DNA of 64,000 nt from Prorocentrum cordatum (Eukaryota > Sar > Dinophyceae > Prorocentrales > Prorocentraceae). The stretch spans positions 151,316-215,315 of the forward strand of contig CAUYUJ010015696.1 in the NCBI GenBank assembly GCA_963575745.1, read 5' to 3'. The first letter of the stretch is position 1. Every line of letters starts with the position of its first letter. The translations under genes were made by a program, and so were the position numbers. This document shows, piece after piece, positions 1-9,314 of the stretch. The notes under the pieces were generated by a model that saw only the letters and a program-made list of their open reading frames with translations, did no database searches and was not told the DNA's origin.

Positions 1-608
1 CGGTCATCTCCCGGGGTGCGTTCTGACCATAATTTCGAGGCGAATCCAGCGGTGGCGGCAAGGGCTTCACAGGAGGCCCAAGAGGGGGAGAACGAGGGAA
101 GGGTAGCGGTATGGATATCTTTTCTTCCTCTGAGCCCTCCTCCCCGCCCGTCCGCGAGGGCAAAGGCGAGCAACCCACGGCAGCCCCGGAAGCCTGACTC
201 GCCATCATGTGGTACGTCCGGTTGATCGCGTGGTAGGGCAGCTGCTTCCCACAGGCCTCGCGCCTCGGTGCTTCCCCGGCCTCCCCTCTGGTCCTCCTCC
301 TCCTTCCTCGAGCCGACCCTCCTCCATCTCCTCCTCTCCCCTCGTTCACTTCGTCCTCCTTTTTATTACTATTGTTACACTATCATTATCATTATTCGTA
401 TTATCCTCCTCCTCCTCCTCTTCCTCCTCCTCCTCCTCCTCCCCTCCTTCTGCTTCCATTATCCTCCTCCTCCTCCTCCCCCTTGTTCCTCCTCCTCTTC
501 CGTCTCCTCCACGTTCACCTGGTCCTCTTTTGTACGCTATGTCTCCTCCTCCTGCTGCTCCTCCTCCTCCTCCTTCTCTTCCTCCTCCTCGTTCGTTTTT
601 TTTTTTTT
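1..608. repeat. Pyrimidine-rich low-complexity region
   Basis: The first ~250 bases show no recognisable gene. From about 280 the + strand is dominated by CCT/TCC runs with a short ATT-rich patch near 362-400, ending in a 12-base T run at 598-609. This tract lies directly upstream of the spliced-leader relic and could act as the polypyrimidine tract of a trans-splice acceptor (inference). The open frames here are repeat artefacts. Confidence 0.8.
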
Positions 609-630
609 TCCGTAGCCATTTTGGCTCAAG
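609..630 (+). other. Relic dinoflagellate spliced leader (SL)
   Basis: All 22 positions match the canonical dinoflagellate spliced leader with D = T; it contains CCATTTTGGCTCAAG. The leader is normally added to mRNA 5' ends by trans-splicing and is not encoded beside genes, so a genomic copy directly before a coding unit is the known signature of a reverse-transcribed mRNA reinserted in the genome. It is preceded by a T run and followed at once by ATGATG at 631. An SL RNA gene is unlikely, because no donor GT follows the leader (it is followed by ATG). Confidence 0.9.
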
Positions 631-767
631 ATGATGAGTTCCTCAGGGGAACAAGTGGATACCGCTAGTCCGCGGCAGTGCCAGGGCTGTTCAGCCCGAC
701 ATCTTCTCTCGAGACCTGTACGGGGAGCTGCGCGCTGCCGTCCAGAGTCCCAGTCTATCCCGCCGCC

Positions 768-2030
768 ATGTCGGATCGCAGGCGTGGAGGCGGCAAGTCC
801 CCAGCTCCAAGGATATCCTTCTCGGCCGACTACGTGGGATGCAAGAAATGTGGATACCGTTGGACCTACAAGACCAAGCAGTCGTGCTACAGCTGTGGGC
901 AGGCCCTGCGACCATCGTACTCTCCCGCCCCAAAGCCCCGTGGTGTCTGGGCTAGCGGCAGCAGAGGCTGGTGGCAGGACAACCACAAGGGTGAGGCCGA
1001 CTGGTACCACGAAGCCGAGGAGACCACGCAGAGGACCGAGCCGCTCGCGATCAGCGAGGTCGCGCAGACCCTTGGTGGGCAGGCCCTCTCCGAGGCCCAG
1101 CGGCAGGCGCTCCAGCAGCTCGAGAGCGCCTTTGCCCCGCAGGCACCTGCAGAGCGTCCCGCGCTCCTGGAGGAAGGCACCCAGCGGGCGGCCGCAGCGG
1201 AGAGGGCAGCACGTCGGGAGCTGGAAAAGCGAGCCAAGCAGCTGGCCGACGCCAAGCTCTGGCTCGACGAGTGCCAGGCCCGCTCCGATGCCGCAGCTGA
1301 CGCCCTGGTGGGTGCGGAGGTCAAGCTGGCTCAGGAGAAGAAGGCTTTGGCGGCTCCAGGCAAGGACTCCCAGCCCGAGGGGACCAACAAGGGCGGCGGG
1401 GTCATCAACCTCTCTGCCCTACTGGGTGAAGGCGAAGCCAGCTTCGTCATCGAGGACGGCCCCCTCTTCGACCTTGAGGGGTTGGACATCACGGCCGAGC
1501 AGCGGGAGCAGTTCAACAAGCTCAAGCAGACCTTCGAGGCGTCGGTGCAGCAGGCGGTCCGCACGCACTTCGGGCCAGGGGCCGACGTCCTCAAGTCCCA
1601 GCGTGAGCAGTTCGAAGAGATCAGGGTGCTCCGCGAGACCTTCAAGAAGCGCAGGCGTGAGGCCCCCCCTGCGGCGGCGGCGGCTGCAGAGGCGCCCGCG
1701 CCCCAGACCCCCGAAGGGAGCCCGTCGCAGGCGCCTGCCCAGGCCATGCGCGAGGACCCTCCTACGGAGGCGGCGGCAGCGGAGGCGCCAGCGGCCCAGA
1801 GCCCCGAGGGAGGCCCGCCGCAGGCGCCACCCCAGCCCTCCCAGGAGGCCCAGCAGGCCGCCCAGCCCGCCGCGGAGGCGCAGGGTGCCCAGGGCGCTTC
1901 GCCAGGTGCTGCCAGCGCTGATGCTGGCCCTGACGCTGGTGGTGAAGCCGCTGGCAAGGAGCTGGCGGAGGCCTTGCAGCGCGCCAGGGCTCGCAGGGCG
2001 GAGGCAGTGGCCAAGCCAGTGCCGCTGTAG
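768..2030 (+). CDS. LINE ORF1-like protein with CxxC zinc finger and coiled coil
   Basis: A 420-residue protein. The ATG at 768 is chosen because it sits in a GCCGCC ATG context and precedes the first conserved-looking segment; an in-frame ATG at 678 would add 30 residues. Near the N terminus is a four-cysteine finger (C25, C28, C40, C43: CKKC, an 11-residue spacer, CYSC). Residues ~140-210 are rich in Ala, Glu, Arg and Leu with coiled-coil character. The last third is low-complexity Ala/Pro/Glu/Gln made of repeated segments (PPQAP, AAEAPA). It is followed without a gap by a second open frame with endonuclease and RNase H remnants. The order finger/coiled coil then EN...RNase H fits ORF1 of a non-LTR retrotransposon, presumably an RNA-binding protein. 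The family assignment is inference from context. A host gene adjoining a LINE fragment is the alternative. Confidence 0.55.
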   Translation: MSDRRRGGGKSPAPRISFSADYVGCKKCGYRWTYKTKQSCYSCGQALRPSYSPAPKPRGVWASGSRGWWQDNHKGEADWYHEAEETTQRTEPLAISEVAQTLGGQALSEAQRQALQQLESAFAPQAPAERPALLEEGTQRAAAAERAARRELEKRAKQLADAKLWLDECQARSDAAADALVGAEVKLAQEKKALAAPGKDSQPEGTNKGGGVINLSALLGEGEASFVIEDGPLFDLEGLDITAEQREQFNKLKQTFEASVQQAVRTHFGPGADVLKSQREQFEEIRVLRETFKKRRREAPPAAAAAAEAPAPQTPEGSPSQAPAQAMREDPPTEAAAAEAPAAQSPEGGPPQAPPQPSQEAQQAAQPAAEAQGAQGASPGAASADAGPDAGGEAAGKELAEALQRARARRAEAVAKPVPL

Positions 2031-2031
2031 C

Positions 2032-4950
2032 CCGCGCGGGCTCGGCAGCTCGGCCTCCACGGCCACAGGTACCAGTACTCAATGCTCTACATGGTCGGGC
2101 TCATGGCAGGAGTCTAGCACGTCGCAGGAGCCAGATCACGGCAGAGGGTCTCCTCCTGACGCAACATCCAGTACATCTATCTCTACATGGTCAAGTTCAC
2201 ATAAGAGAAGCTCGCATCGTCGAGGCAACGGCGGCACTCGCAATGTGGGGCTCGAGTTCATAGGTTCCAACTGTTCTTCTTGGGCGCAGGCTATCGATGT
2301 GCTGGACGAGGACGCCACAAGGAAGATCGTGGGCCCCATGCGCATCACGTTCCTTCAGGTGCATAAGTTGGTTGCGCCCATCGCCAAGGACATGGAGGCG
2401 GCCAGCTTCAACAGGCATGCAGCAGCATTGGTTCCAGCCGTCAGCGGCCCAGGCGCACGACCGTCTAGTGGAGTTGGATTTCGCGTGCCAAGGAATGTTG
2501 TTCTTACCCTCGAAGGCATGAATACGTTTGATATCTCACCTCCAGTCTCGGCTGGGCGCGTGGCAGTGGGCTGGAGCTCTGCTGGACAGAAGGGTGGCCT
2601 CATGATTACCAAGGCATATTTGTGGACATGTGAAAGTTGGGCGATTCAAAATTTGTCAATGGAGGCCATCGTTACGGTCATCAAGCAGTATGACATACCG
2701 TGGATATACCAAGCAGATTTCGACGAGATGGGGGAGTCTCGGCTTAAGACGTGGTGGTGCCAAGAGGTGGGAGGAGTGGTGCGTCTCCCCTCCACTACTA
2801 CGTGTGCAGGAGTCGGCGGTGGCAGTATCATCGATTTCTCTGTGCTCGACGCCCGCCAGCAGGCGTTCGGTGACACGGTAGAAGTTTTAGACTCTGCAGC
2901 CGCGCCTCATTCGCCAATCCGTCTAGTCAAGCAGTTCAGGAGGCGAGCAAAAGGCGGCTGGAGGCCTGCCAAGCCTATACCTTTCCCTTTCAAGAGGCAG
3001 TGCGGACCAGTCCCGCAACCTGCACAGTGGCCAGACTTCGATCATCAGCACGATTTAAAGGGCACCCAGCTTGATAAATTCTGGAAGCAGGTCTCACACT
3101 GTGCTGAAGCATGGCGGTGGGTAGCCGCACGAGCCAGTAATTCCCACGCACAAGCTGCCCAGCAGGAGGGCATCTGGATGCATGCACGTGCGCGACGAGC
3201 AAAGCTCGAGCGCCGCATCGGAGGAGGAAGGAGTCGGCTGGTTCAGGACTTGGGGGAGGAGGATGAGCACGTAGTCGCCCAGTTTGAACGATACCGCGCC
3301 CTGAGTCTCGGGGGCCTAGCGCTCATGGAGCAGCCCCCAGAGATCATGGGTCGCCAGCGTCGCGCAGAAGCAAATGCTCAGTCCATCGGGCGGCACCAGG
3401 CTGCCGCACGGTCAAAAGAATTGCGAGAACGTTTGAAGAAGGAGTCGACTGCAGGCTCTTCTTTCATCCACAGGATCAGCAAGTGGCGTACTCCTCCTCT
3501 CCCCGTCGAGGGTTACTCCGTTCCCAACCTCGAGCTTGCTGATCCTCAGGAAGCGGACAGGGCCGCCCAAGAGTGGTTTAACGATTGGGGCTCCCAGGGG
3601 TGCCCAGCGTGTCAGCAGCAGCGCCAGGCTGCTAATGAATCCTACCCTGATATCCTCTACCGCGCCTCCTCCTCGTGCACCTCTTCCTGTCTCTTTTCCA
3701 GGGCTCTCGTGCCTCACCCACTGGGGGGTCCCTTCCTGGACGTCACGCCCAGCATGGAGACCCTGGACCCAGAGTATGGGGACGATCCCCTTCTCTCAGG
3801 CCTGGCCTACTCGGATGGGTCGGGGGTCGGGGCTTCTGGGTTGAAGTCGTTCGGAGGGGGCCTCCGTTTTGTCGACCAGCATGGAAATATACGCAAAGCG
3901 ATGCAAGGCACGGTTTCAGGAGTTAGGCAGGCACAAATTGTGCTTGGAGCAGAACTGCACGGTTTCCTGAACGTTTTTCGGCATGTCGCTGCCCCTCTAC
4001 AGGTGGGGATCGGCAATTCTACTGCCATTCGGGGCCTCATGCGAGGCCCAGTATTGTGCCGCCCAGCCAGACGACCGCATACCGATTTATGGCATGGAAG
4101 TTGGAATGCGATTGAAGAGTCGTTCGTTTGGGAGGGTGACCTCGTCGTCGTCAAAGTCGAAGCGCATCCCAATAAAAACCATGCCAAACAGCTCGAGGGA
4201 CTCGAGCTGTGCAAGTACCTAGGGAATCAAAGCGCCGACCTTCAAGCGAAGGACGGCGCCAAGCTAGACGCCATCCCGCCGCATATCAGAGACACGTGGA
4301 TGGCCAGATTTAAGGAGGTTTGTGCTGTCTTCGGGCTTGTCGGAGATAAGACCTGTAAGATAGGCACAATGAATGACACTGCAGGCCGTCGCCAGAGCGC
4401 CTCCCAGCCCCCTGGCCCTCGGCCGCGCCGTTCGGTTTTGCCTCCTCCCGAGTCTCGGCACGTCCTGGAGGTGGACAGGGGGCCCTGGAGGTATGCATGG
4501 TGTGCCAAACGGGCCCACGGCTACAAGGCCAAGCTGGTGCTGTCGCGTAAGTTTTGCAGGGAGGGTTTCTCCTCGCACGCCAAGTGGAAGAAGATAGCGA
4601 GTGTCGACGGGGCTCCTTTGGAGGGGCCGAGGCGACACATGCTGTCTCGAATTGGCCACCACACCTCTTGTCGAGAGTGCGGCGCCTGTTTGAGCGCCAG
4701 GGCTTGTGGGTTACTTACAGGTGATCCTAAGGACCCGAGGGACCACAGAGCCATGACTCGGCGTAATCGTTTGCTGGCAGGTAAGCATCCTTATAAGAAT
4801 GACAGACCGCCTGGAGAGGTGGTCGCGTTGACCAGAACCCAGAAAATGGAGTCTCTGGAATCAATTGGGAATGCTGCCAGGGCCTCCGCCGCGGGAAGTG
4901 GCGTGGAGGCACAAATTTCCTCCGCCGCCTCAGGCGGCGCGGAGGACTAA
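2032..4950 (+). pseudogene. Decayed LINE ORF2: endonuclease remnant + RNase H + C-terminal Cys/His region, RT missing
   Basis: An open frame of about 970 codons, in a different frame from ORF1. The EEP-type endonuclease starts near 2250; its catalytic Glu position reads FLQVHKL (valine codon 2359-2361 where QE is expected), and the later GDFN-type motif reads ADFD (2713-2724). A basic linker follows. Around 3640-3715 the protein passes through a short Ser/Cys-rich patch encoded by CT-rich DNA straight into RNase H: the YSDGSG Asp (3814-3816), the GAELHG Glu (3952-3954) and the distal GNQSADLQAKDG Asp (~4234) are present, but the third acidic position reads GIGNST (GGC at 4012-4014 instead of an Asp codon). 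No reverse transcriptase lies between the two domains. The C terminus has a CRECGAC cluster near 4672-4692. Open frame plus dead catalytic sites suggests a recently decayed copy, or less likely a domesticated protein. Confidence 0.65.
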
Positions 4951-4984
4951 CCAGCCCTGACGCAGGTGGACGCGAGGTGCTCGC

Positions 4985-5300
4985 CCACGCTGTGCTCGCG
5001 GGAAACCTCCTCCTCGTTCACCTCGCCCTTATTTCTTATCAGTATCTTCCTCCTCATCCTCATCCTCCTCCCCCTTTCGATATATCTTTCTTAATGTGTC
5101 TCGCTCTCTCTCTCTCTCTTTTTCTCTCGATGTGTGTTGTTATCTCTCTTTTTTTCTCTCTCTCTCTCTCTCTCTCTGTTTCTCCCCCAGCTCTCCTTCC
5201 TTATCCTCCTCATCCTCCTGGACCCTCCTCTTCCTCCTCCTTTTTGCTCGCTCTCCTCGTCCTCCCCCCTTATCCCTCCTGGATCCTCCTGGACCCTCTT
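4985..5300. repeat. Pyrimidine tracts (TC and CCT)
   Basis: TC dinucleotide runs (about 5103-5180) embedded in CCT-rich sequence just after the LINE stop codon. No poly(A) tail of the LINE is visible. Nothing gene-like is seen. Confidence 0.8.
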
Positions 5301-5543
5301 CCTCCTCCTCATCAGCATCACCATCACCACCACCACCAACAACATCACCATCATCCCCATCCTCATCCTCATCCTCATCATCTGCAGCAGCATCAGCATC
5401 GGCACCATCAGCAACATCACCATCGCCATCATCATCACCACCACCAACATCATCATCAGCAGCAGCAGCATCATCAGCATCGCCATCATCGTCATCAGCA
5501 TCAGCATCATCAGCATCAGCATCAGCATCAGCATCAGCATCAG

Positions 5544-5590
<47 letters not shown>

Positions 5591-5640
5591 CCATCAGCAT
5601 CAGCATCAGCATCAGCATCATCATCATCCAGATCCTCCTC
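5301..5640. repeat. CAT/CAG trinucleotide microsatellite
   Basis: Nearly uninterrupted CAT and CAG triplets over ~330 bases. The long His, Ile/Ser and Asp/Met frames on both strands are artefacts of the triplet repeat. Confidence 0.92.
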
Positions 5641-5960
5641 CTCCTCCTCCTCTTCATCCTCCTCACCATCCTCTTCCTCTTCCTCATCATCCTCGTCCTC
5701 ATCCTGATCCTGCACCTCCTCCTCCAGTCCTCCTACCTTATTATCTTCCTTCTCCTGGATCCTGCTGGGCCCTCCTCCTCCTCCTCCTCCTCCTCCTCCT
5801 CCTCCTCCTACTCCTCCTCCTGCTCCTTCTGTCCCTCCTCCTCCTCCTCCTCGCTGTCCTGCACCTCCTTCTCATCCTTTCTTGCTCTCCCCGTCCTCCT
5901 TCATGATCCTCCTCCTGAACCCTCCTCCTCCTCCTCCTCCTTGTACTCGTCCTCCTACTC
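5641..5960. repeat. CCT-rich tract
   Basis: TCC/CCT triplets with occasional interruptions, purest at about 5773-5822. No gene is supported. Confidence 0.85.
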
Positions 5961-6204
5961 CTATTCCTCCTCGGAGGGGAGGAGGTGGAGGAGGCCGACC
6001 AACCAACGAGGAAGATCCTCATCGTTCTCGGCGCCCTCCCCTGACGATGCAGACAAGTAGGGCTGAAATTTCAGCCTCCGAAAAATAGGGCGGCCATCTC
6101 CGAACACGTATGGCGGACACAGCGACGGCAAAGTGGGGCGGACACCGACATCAGAAGAGCTCGAAGCGTAGGGCGGACCTCTGGCGTGGGGAACGCCGCG
6201 CTTC

Positions 6205-6290
6205 CCATGGCGAAGTCATCGAAACCCAAGAAACCAAGGGCACCCTGGAGGCAAGCAGGGTGTTTCTTGGCATGGGCCGCCAAATGAGGC
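6205..6290 (+). repeat. Dispersed repeat family C, copy 1
   Basis: The segment around CACCCTGGAGGCAAGCAGGG recurs near 48830 and 53590 with the same flanking order (CCCAAGAAACC upstream, then a TGTTTCT or TGTCTCT stretch downstream). Copy 1 is uninterrupted and so shows that copy 3 carries an insertion. The origin of the family is unknown. Confidence 0.7.
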
Positions 6291-6319
6291 TCCTCAGTGG
6301 TCCTCGCCGGGGAAAGGGA

Positions 6320-6352
6320 GGAGGAGGAGGAGGAGGAGGAGGAGGAGGAGGA
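6320..6352. repeat. GGA microsatellite
   Basis: About ten GGA triplets between two short unique segments. The 180 bases that follow contain a minus-strand open stretch behind a CTCTCCAG-like acceptor (near 6490), too weak to call an exon. Confidence 0.8.
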
Positions 6353-6534
6353 CAGTTGCGACATCGCCCCAAGGTGCGGCGGGGATGCGGTGTGTCGGGA
6401 CGGCGGCGTTCGGGCCACAGAGCGTGGGCCTCTGGCGGCGGCCTGGGGGACGCACCCCCCCGGACGCCCCTCGGCGAGGCGCAGCTGCTGGAGAGCACCC
6501 CGCGGCTGGTCGGGGATCTTTCGGCCACACGCCA

Positions 6535-6700
6535 AAGTGACCCTGGGTAAGCGTGACCTTTGCTGCGCAGCTTCTTGGGGGCCGCGGGAAGACCAAGCCT
6601 GGGCGCGCAAGCCGCTGCTACCACTTCGTTTTCAGCCATGTGAGGGCCCATCTGTGCGCGCACCAAAGATCACTCTGGCGAAAGGTCGCTCTTACGTCTA
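6535..6700. mobile_element. Family D inverted-repeat element (GTAAG-type termini)
   Basis: Both ends read inward as GTAAG followed by a GCGACCTTT-like stretch: GTAAGCGTGACCTTT from about 6548 on the + strand, and GTAAGAGCGACCTTTCGCC from about 6697 on the - strand. The same sequence forms the start of intron 2 in the gene at 44578-45701. A non-autonomous element whose terminus resembles a splice donor is the simplest reading. Confidence 0.5.
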
Positions 6701-6721
6701 GTCGGATCTTCTGACCCAGGT

Positions 6722-6920
6722 CAATCCAGACCCGGGTCAGCAGGAAACCGAAAAACTGAAATGCAGGAGACAAAAAACTGCAACGCAGGTCTTCGCAGAC
6801 CCGGGTCAGCCAATGTGCGCGGCCGCCTCGCGGCAACGAGAGGCTCGCTAACCCGGGTCAGCCAGAGGGGATCTTCGCAGGATCCTGCAGGATCCGGTGC
6901 CCTGGCTGACCCCCGTTTGC
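6722..6920. repeat. Cluster of ACCCGGGTCAG repeats
   Basis: ACCCGGGTCAGC occurs three times (about 6737, 6808 and 6860), with a variant ACCCAGGTCA just before. The core GACCCGGGTC is palindromic. No gene is visible from here to about 7200. Confidence 0.6.
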
Positions 6921-7214
6921 ATTGACCCCCCTCTCTTGAGCCCCGAGCTGGCAAGCCGACGACAACGCCGGGAAAGACACCCCAGAGGAGCCCCGAACCT
7001 CGAACAGGGGAGATGTCGATACCTATCCTAGGCTTCGTGGGGCTTTTTCGAATGGACCAGACATCTGGGAACCAACCGTGGGACATACGATGGGGGGGGG
7101 CGTCCATCCTCGATCAGGGCCGCGTCCGAATGGCCCCCTTGGGGTGTATGCCAGGGTTCCCCTCCATTTCTGAGCGGCTTCACGTTTCGCCGAAAAGTTG
7201 CGGGCTGGGGGGAG

Positions 7215-7545
7215 AAAAACAGCCTGCAACGAACCTCGAGGCGCGCGCCCCCACCCCCCTCCGCGGAAAGGCGCGGCGAACAGGCGGCAAGAGACTCCCA
7301 CCTGGATGGAACGCCGCCCCCCCCCCCGAACTTGCCATCGCTCGGACGTCCATTCCCCGTGCATTCTTCGGCTTCGTGCGCCTCTGTCTCCGCAAGGTGG
7401 GCCAAGAAGGGTCCTCGGTGGCCCCCGTCGAGGACAACAGCCTGCGACGGCGCGCCCACCACCCTTCCCCGCGGAGGGGCGCGGCGAACAGGTGGCAAGG
7501 GCCCCCCCTGGATGGAGGGCCGCCCCCCGCCCCCGCGGAACGGCA
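7215..7545. repeat. Diverged tandem duplication, ~220-bp period
   Basis: AACAGCCTGC...GCGGCGAACAGG...GGCAAG and the following CTGGATGGA segment occur at about 7217-7340 and again at 7436-7550 with many substitutions. The long frames on both strands reflect GC richness; no conserved peptide is recognisable. Confidence 0.65.
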
Positions 7546-7646
7546 GAGCAAGCGCCCACCGCCGGGGGGGCGGATCCCAGAGGCGGGCCCGCGGCGGCGC
7601 GCGGGGGGGAGCCGGGTCCCGAGAGAAGAGACCTCCCAAAGCTCGC

Positions 7647-7772
7647 CATGGCTCGGACGTCTATTCACCGTGTATTTTTCATGATTCATGCGTATATGTT
7701 GTTTGCAAGGTGGTCTGGGATGCTCCTCGATGGCCCTTGCCGACAAAAATGCACGTCCGAGCGATGCCAAGC
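7647..7772. mobile_element. Family E inverted-repeat element, copy 1
   Basis: Begins GCTCGGACGTC and ends GACGT-complementary GCACGTCCGAGCGATG, giving a short terminal inverted repeat around a ~100-bp core with GATGCTCCTCGATGG. Related copies lie at about 33605-33715 and 58440-58560, and a partial one at 7337-7400. MITE-like; no target duplication could be fixed. From 7790 to 8350 nothing gene-like is seen. Confidence 0.55.
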
Positions 7773-8351
7773 CAAACGATGACCGCAGGACGCCCGTGGC
7801 TACATGATACAGTCAACCCGTATGAGAAGGACGCACGATAAGGACACAAGGGCCCTGGAAGGCCATGTCGACACTCTGCGAGCGGGGCGCGGCCAGCGAA
7901 GGCGGCCAAGGATGGGCTGAAGGGGAAGGATGCAAGGGCAACCTTGGAAAATGGCTCATCCTTTCTATGCGGGTTGACTGGAATCGACCCGTAACCAGAA
8001 AAACATGACTGCTCATGTTGGACGTACATTGACAACTCTCTGTCGCTAAATGGTCAAATCTTAGCCACGTCTACATCGGAGAGCGGGGGGCCTGGGAAAG
8101 GGCATGCCACTCCTGGACAAAAGCCTTGCCCCAATCCGGGGCCGCCGCTATCGCCGGGGCGACCTCAAAAACCGACCCGGAGGTTTGGTTCGGCGTCGGA
8201 TATCACGCGACGAATTCACACGATGTCCCCAAATCTCCGAAGACATTTTCGTCAGCCGGCGGGTGTCCTCGATCTCGGCCCTCCGGGGCCGTTTCTCTGA
8301 CCCTGCTGACCCTCTCCCTCCCCCTAACGATGCCCCTGACCCATCATGATC

Positions 8352-8440
8352 CGAAGCACTCCTCCTCCTCCTCCTCCTCCTCCTCCTCCTCCTCCTCCCC
8401 CTCCTCCTCCTCCCCCTCCTCCTCCTCCCCCCTCCTCCTC
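8352..8440. repeat. CCT microsatellite
   Basis: About 28 CCT triplets with a few CCC interruptions, lying on the 3' side of the exon candidate at 8467-8617, so possibly intronic. Confidence 0.85.
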
Positions 8441-8466
8441 ACAGCCATGCAGCGCTGCTGGCTTAC

Positions 8467-8617
8467 CAGGCCACTGCACCGCTGCGCGGACAGCCCCCGA
8501 GCGAGGCGGCGGAGGCGCACGGCGCCGGCGGCCGGGCGGCCAAGGCCCGTGCTCGTTGATGATGCTGTGCCAGCGCACGCCGGTGAGGTTCACCAGGAAG
8601 GGGTTCAAGTTGAGCCC
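8467..8617 (-). CDS. Isolated exon candidate, unknown protein
   Basis: On the minus strand a CCCTGCAG acceptor is followed by an open stretch reading GLNLNPFLVNLTGVRWHSII and continuing NEHGPWPP, then an Arg/Pro-rich tail, and ends at a GGTAAGC donor (GT at 8466-8465). The first ~25 residues have normal protein texture, unlike the surrounding repeats. GGA-rich tracts on both sides (8352-8440 and 8628-8672 on the + strand as CCT) would be intronic. No family is recognised and no partner exon was located. Confidence 0.4.
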
Positions 8618-8627
8618 CTGCAGGGCT

Positions 8628-8672
8628 CCTCCTCCTCCTCCTCCTCCTCCTCCTCCTCCTCCTCCTCCTCTT
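8628..8672. repeat. CCT microsatellite
   Basis: About 15 pure CCT triplets immediately upstream (minus sense) of the exon candidate at 8467-8617. Confidence 0.85.
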
Positions 8673-8823
8673 GCCAGGTGGGGAGATGTCCATACAGTCA
8701 TCGGCCTGACCTCAGGAACGGTAGAGAAGGAGCGAAGCCCCTTTTTCTTATCCCGAGGGATAACGCACAAGGAACGATGCACAAAACAAATATAACGCAT
8801 GAGGAACTGGAAATAACGAAGGT

Positions 8824-8895
8824 AAACCTAAGGAACGACCGAGCCCCTTTTGAAAAGTAAGCGTTCCTTATTCAAGCCGCTCACTGTAACCGTCC
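8824..8895. repeat. Family F (GGAAC) repeat, diverged or partial copy
   Basis: CTAAGGAAC near the left, GTTCCTTATTCA near the right and an ACTGTAAC end parallel the better copies at 39396-39560 and 56150-56550. The ends form a short GGAAC/GTTCC inverted repeat. Confidence 0.45.
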
Positions 8896-8934
8896 CCTGG
8901 GGGATCGATCCTCGGAGACCTCGGCAGAAGGCGG

Positions 8935-9035
8935 ACATGGGCATGTTTGGACCCCCCGGGGGCCCGGACACACCCACCTCCATGCACCGCCTGCCGAAGT
9001 CCCCGAAGATCGATCCTCCAGGCGACTGCTTCAAG
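8935..9035. repeat. Dispersed repeat family G, copy 1
   Basis: CACCGCCTGCCGAAG, followed by CCTCCAGGCG, recurs with the same spacing at about 15460-15550, including a GGGGGCCC core just upstream. Possibly a fossil element; no coding potential is supported. Confidence 0.55.
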
Positions 9036-9314
9036 GCAGGCGCGCTGCTCCCCTCGAACTCCACCTTCCGCGCCTGTCGCGCGGAAGGCGCCATCGCGAT
9101 GCGGCCGCCGCTTCGGCCTCGACGGTGGCCGCCGCTGCGGCCGCGGCGGCGGCCGCGGCAGCGCGGCACCTGCCACGCGGAAGGTGCAAGTCGAGGGCCC
9201 CCGTCCTCCTACTCTCCGTCCTCCTTCCTCCCTCGCCCCCCCCCCCCGGTGCCTCCTCTGGTCTGCTGTGGGCTGGTCCCGCGCGCTCCAGGGAAACACG
9301 TTGTGCCGATACCC

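Noticed and set aside
609-630. SL RNA gene
   Set aside because: No GT donor follows the leader; a LINE-like coding unit begins immediately after it.
631-2030. A single 1439-codon protein from 631 to 4950
   Set aside because: Its first ~460 residues are a shadow of ORF1 in another frame (Arg/Ser/Pro-rich, no domains); only the part after ~2032 has domain sense.
5091-5907. Long His-, Asp-, Met- and Ile-rich open frames on both strands
   Set aside because: All are translations of CAT/CAG and CCT triplet tracts; every frame is open because the repeat lacks stops.
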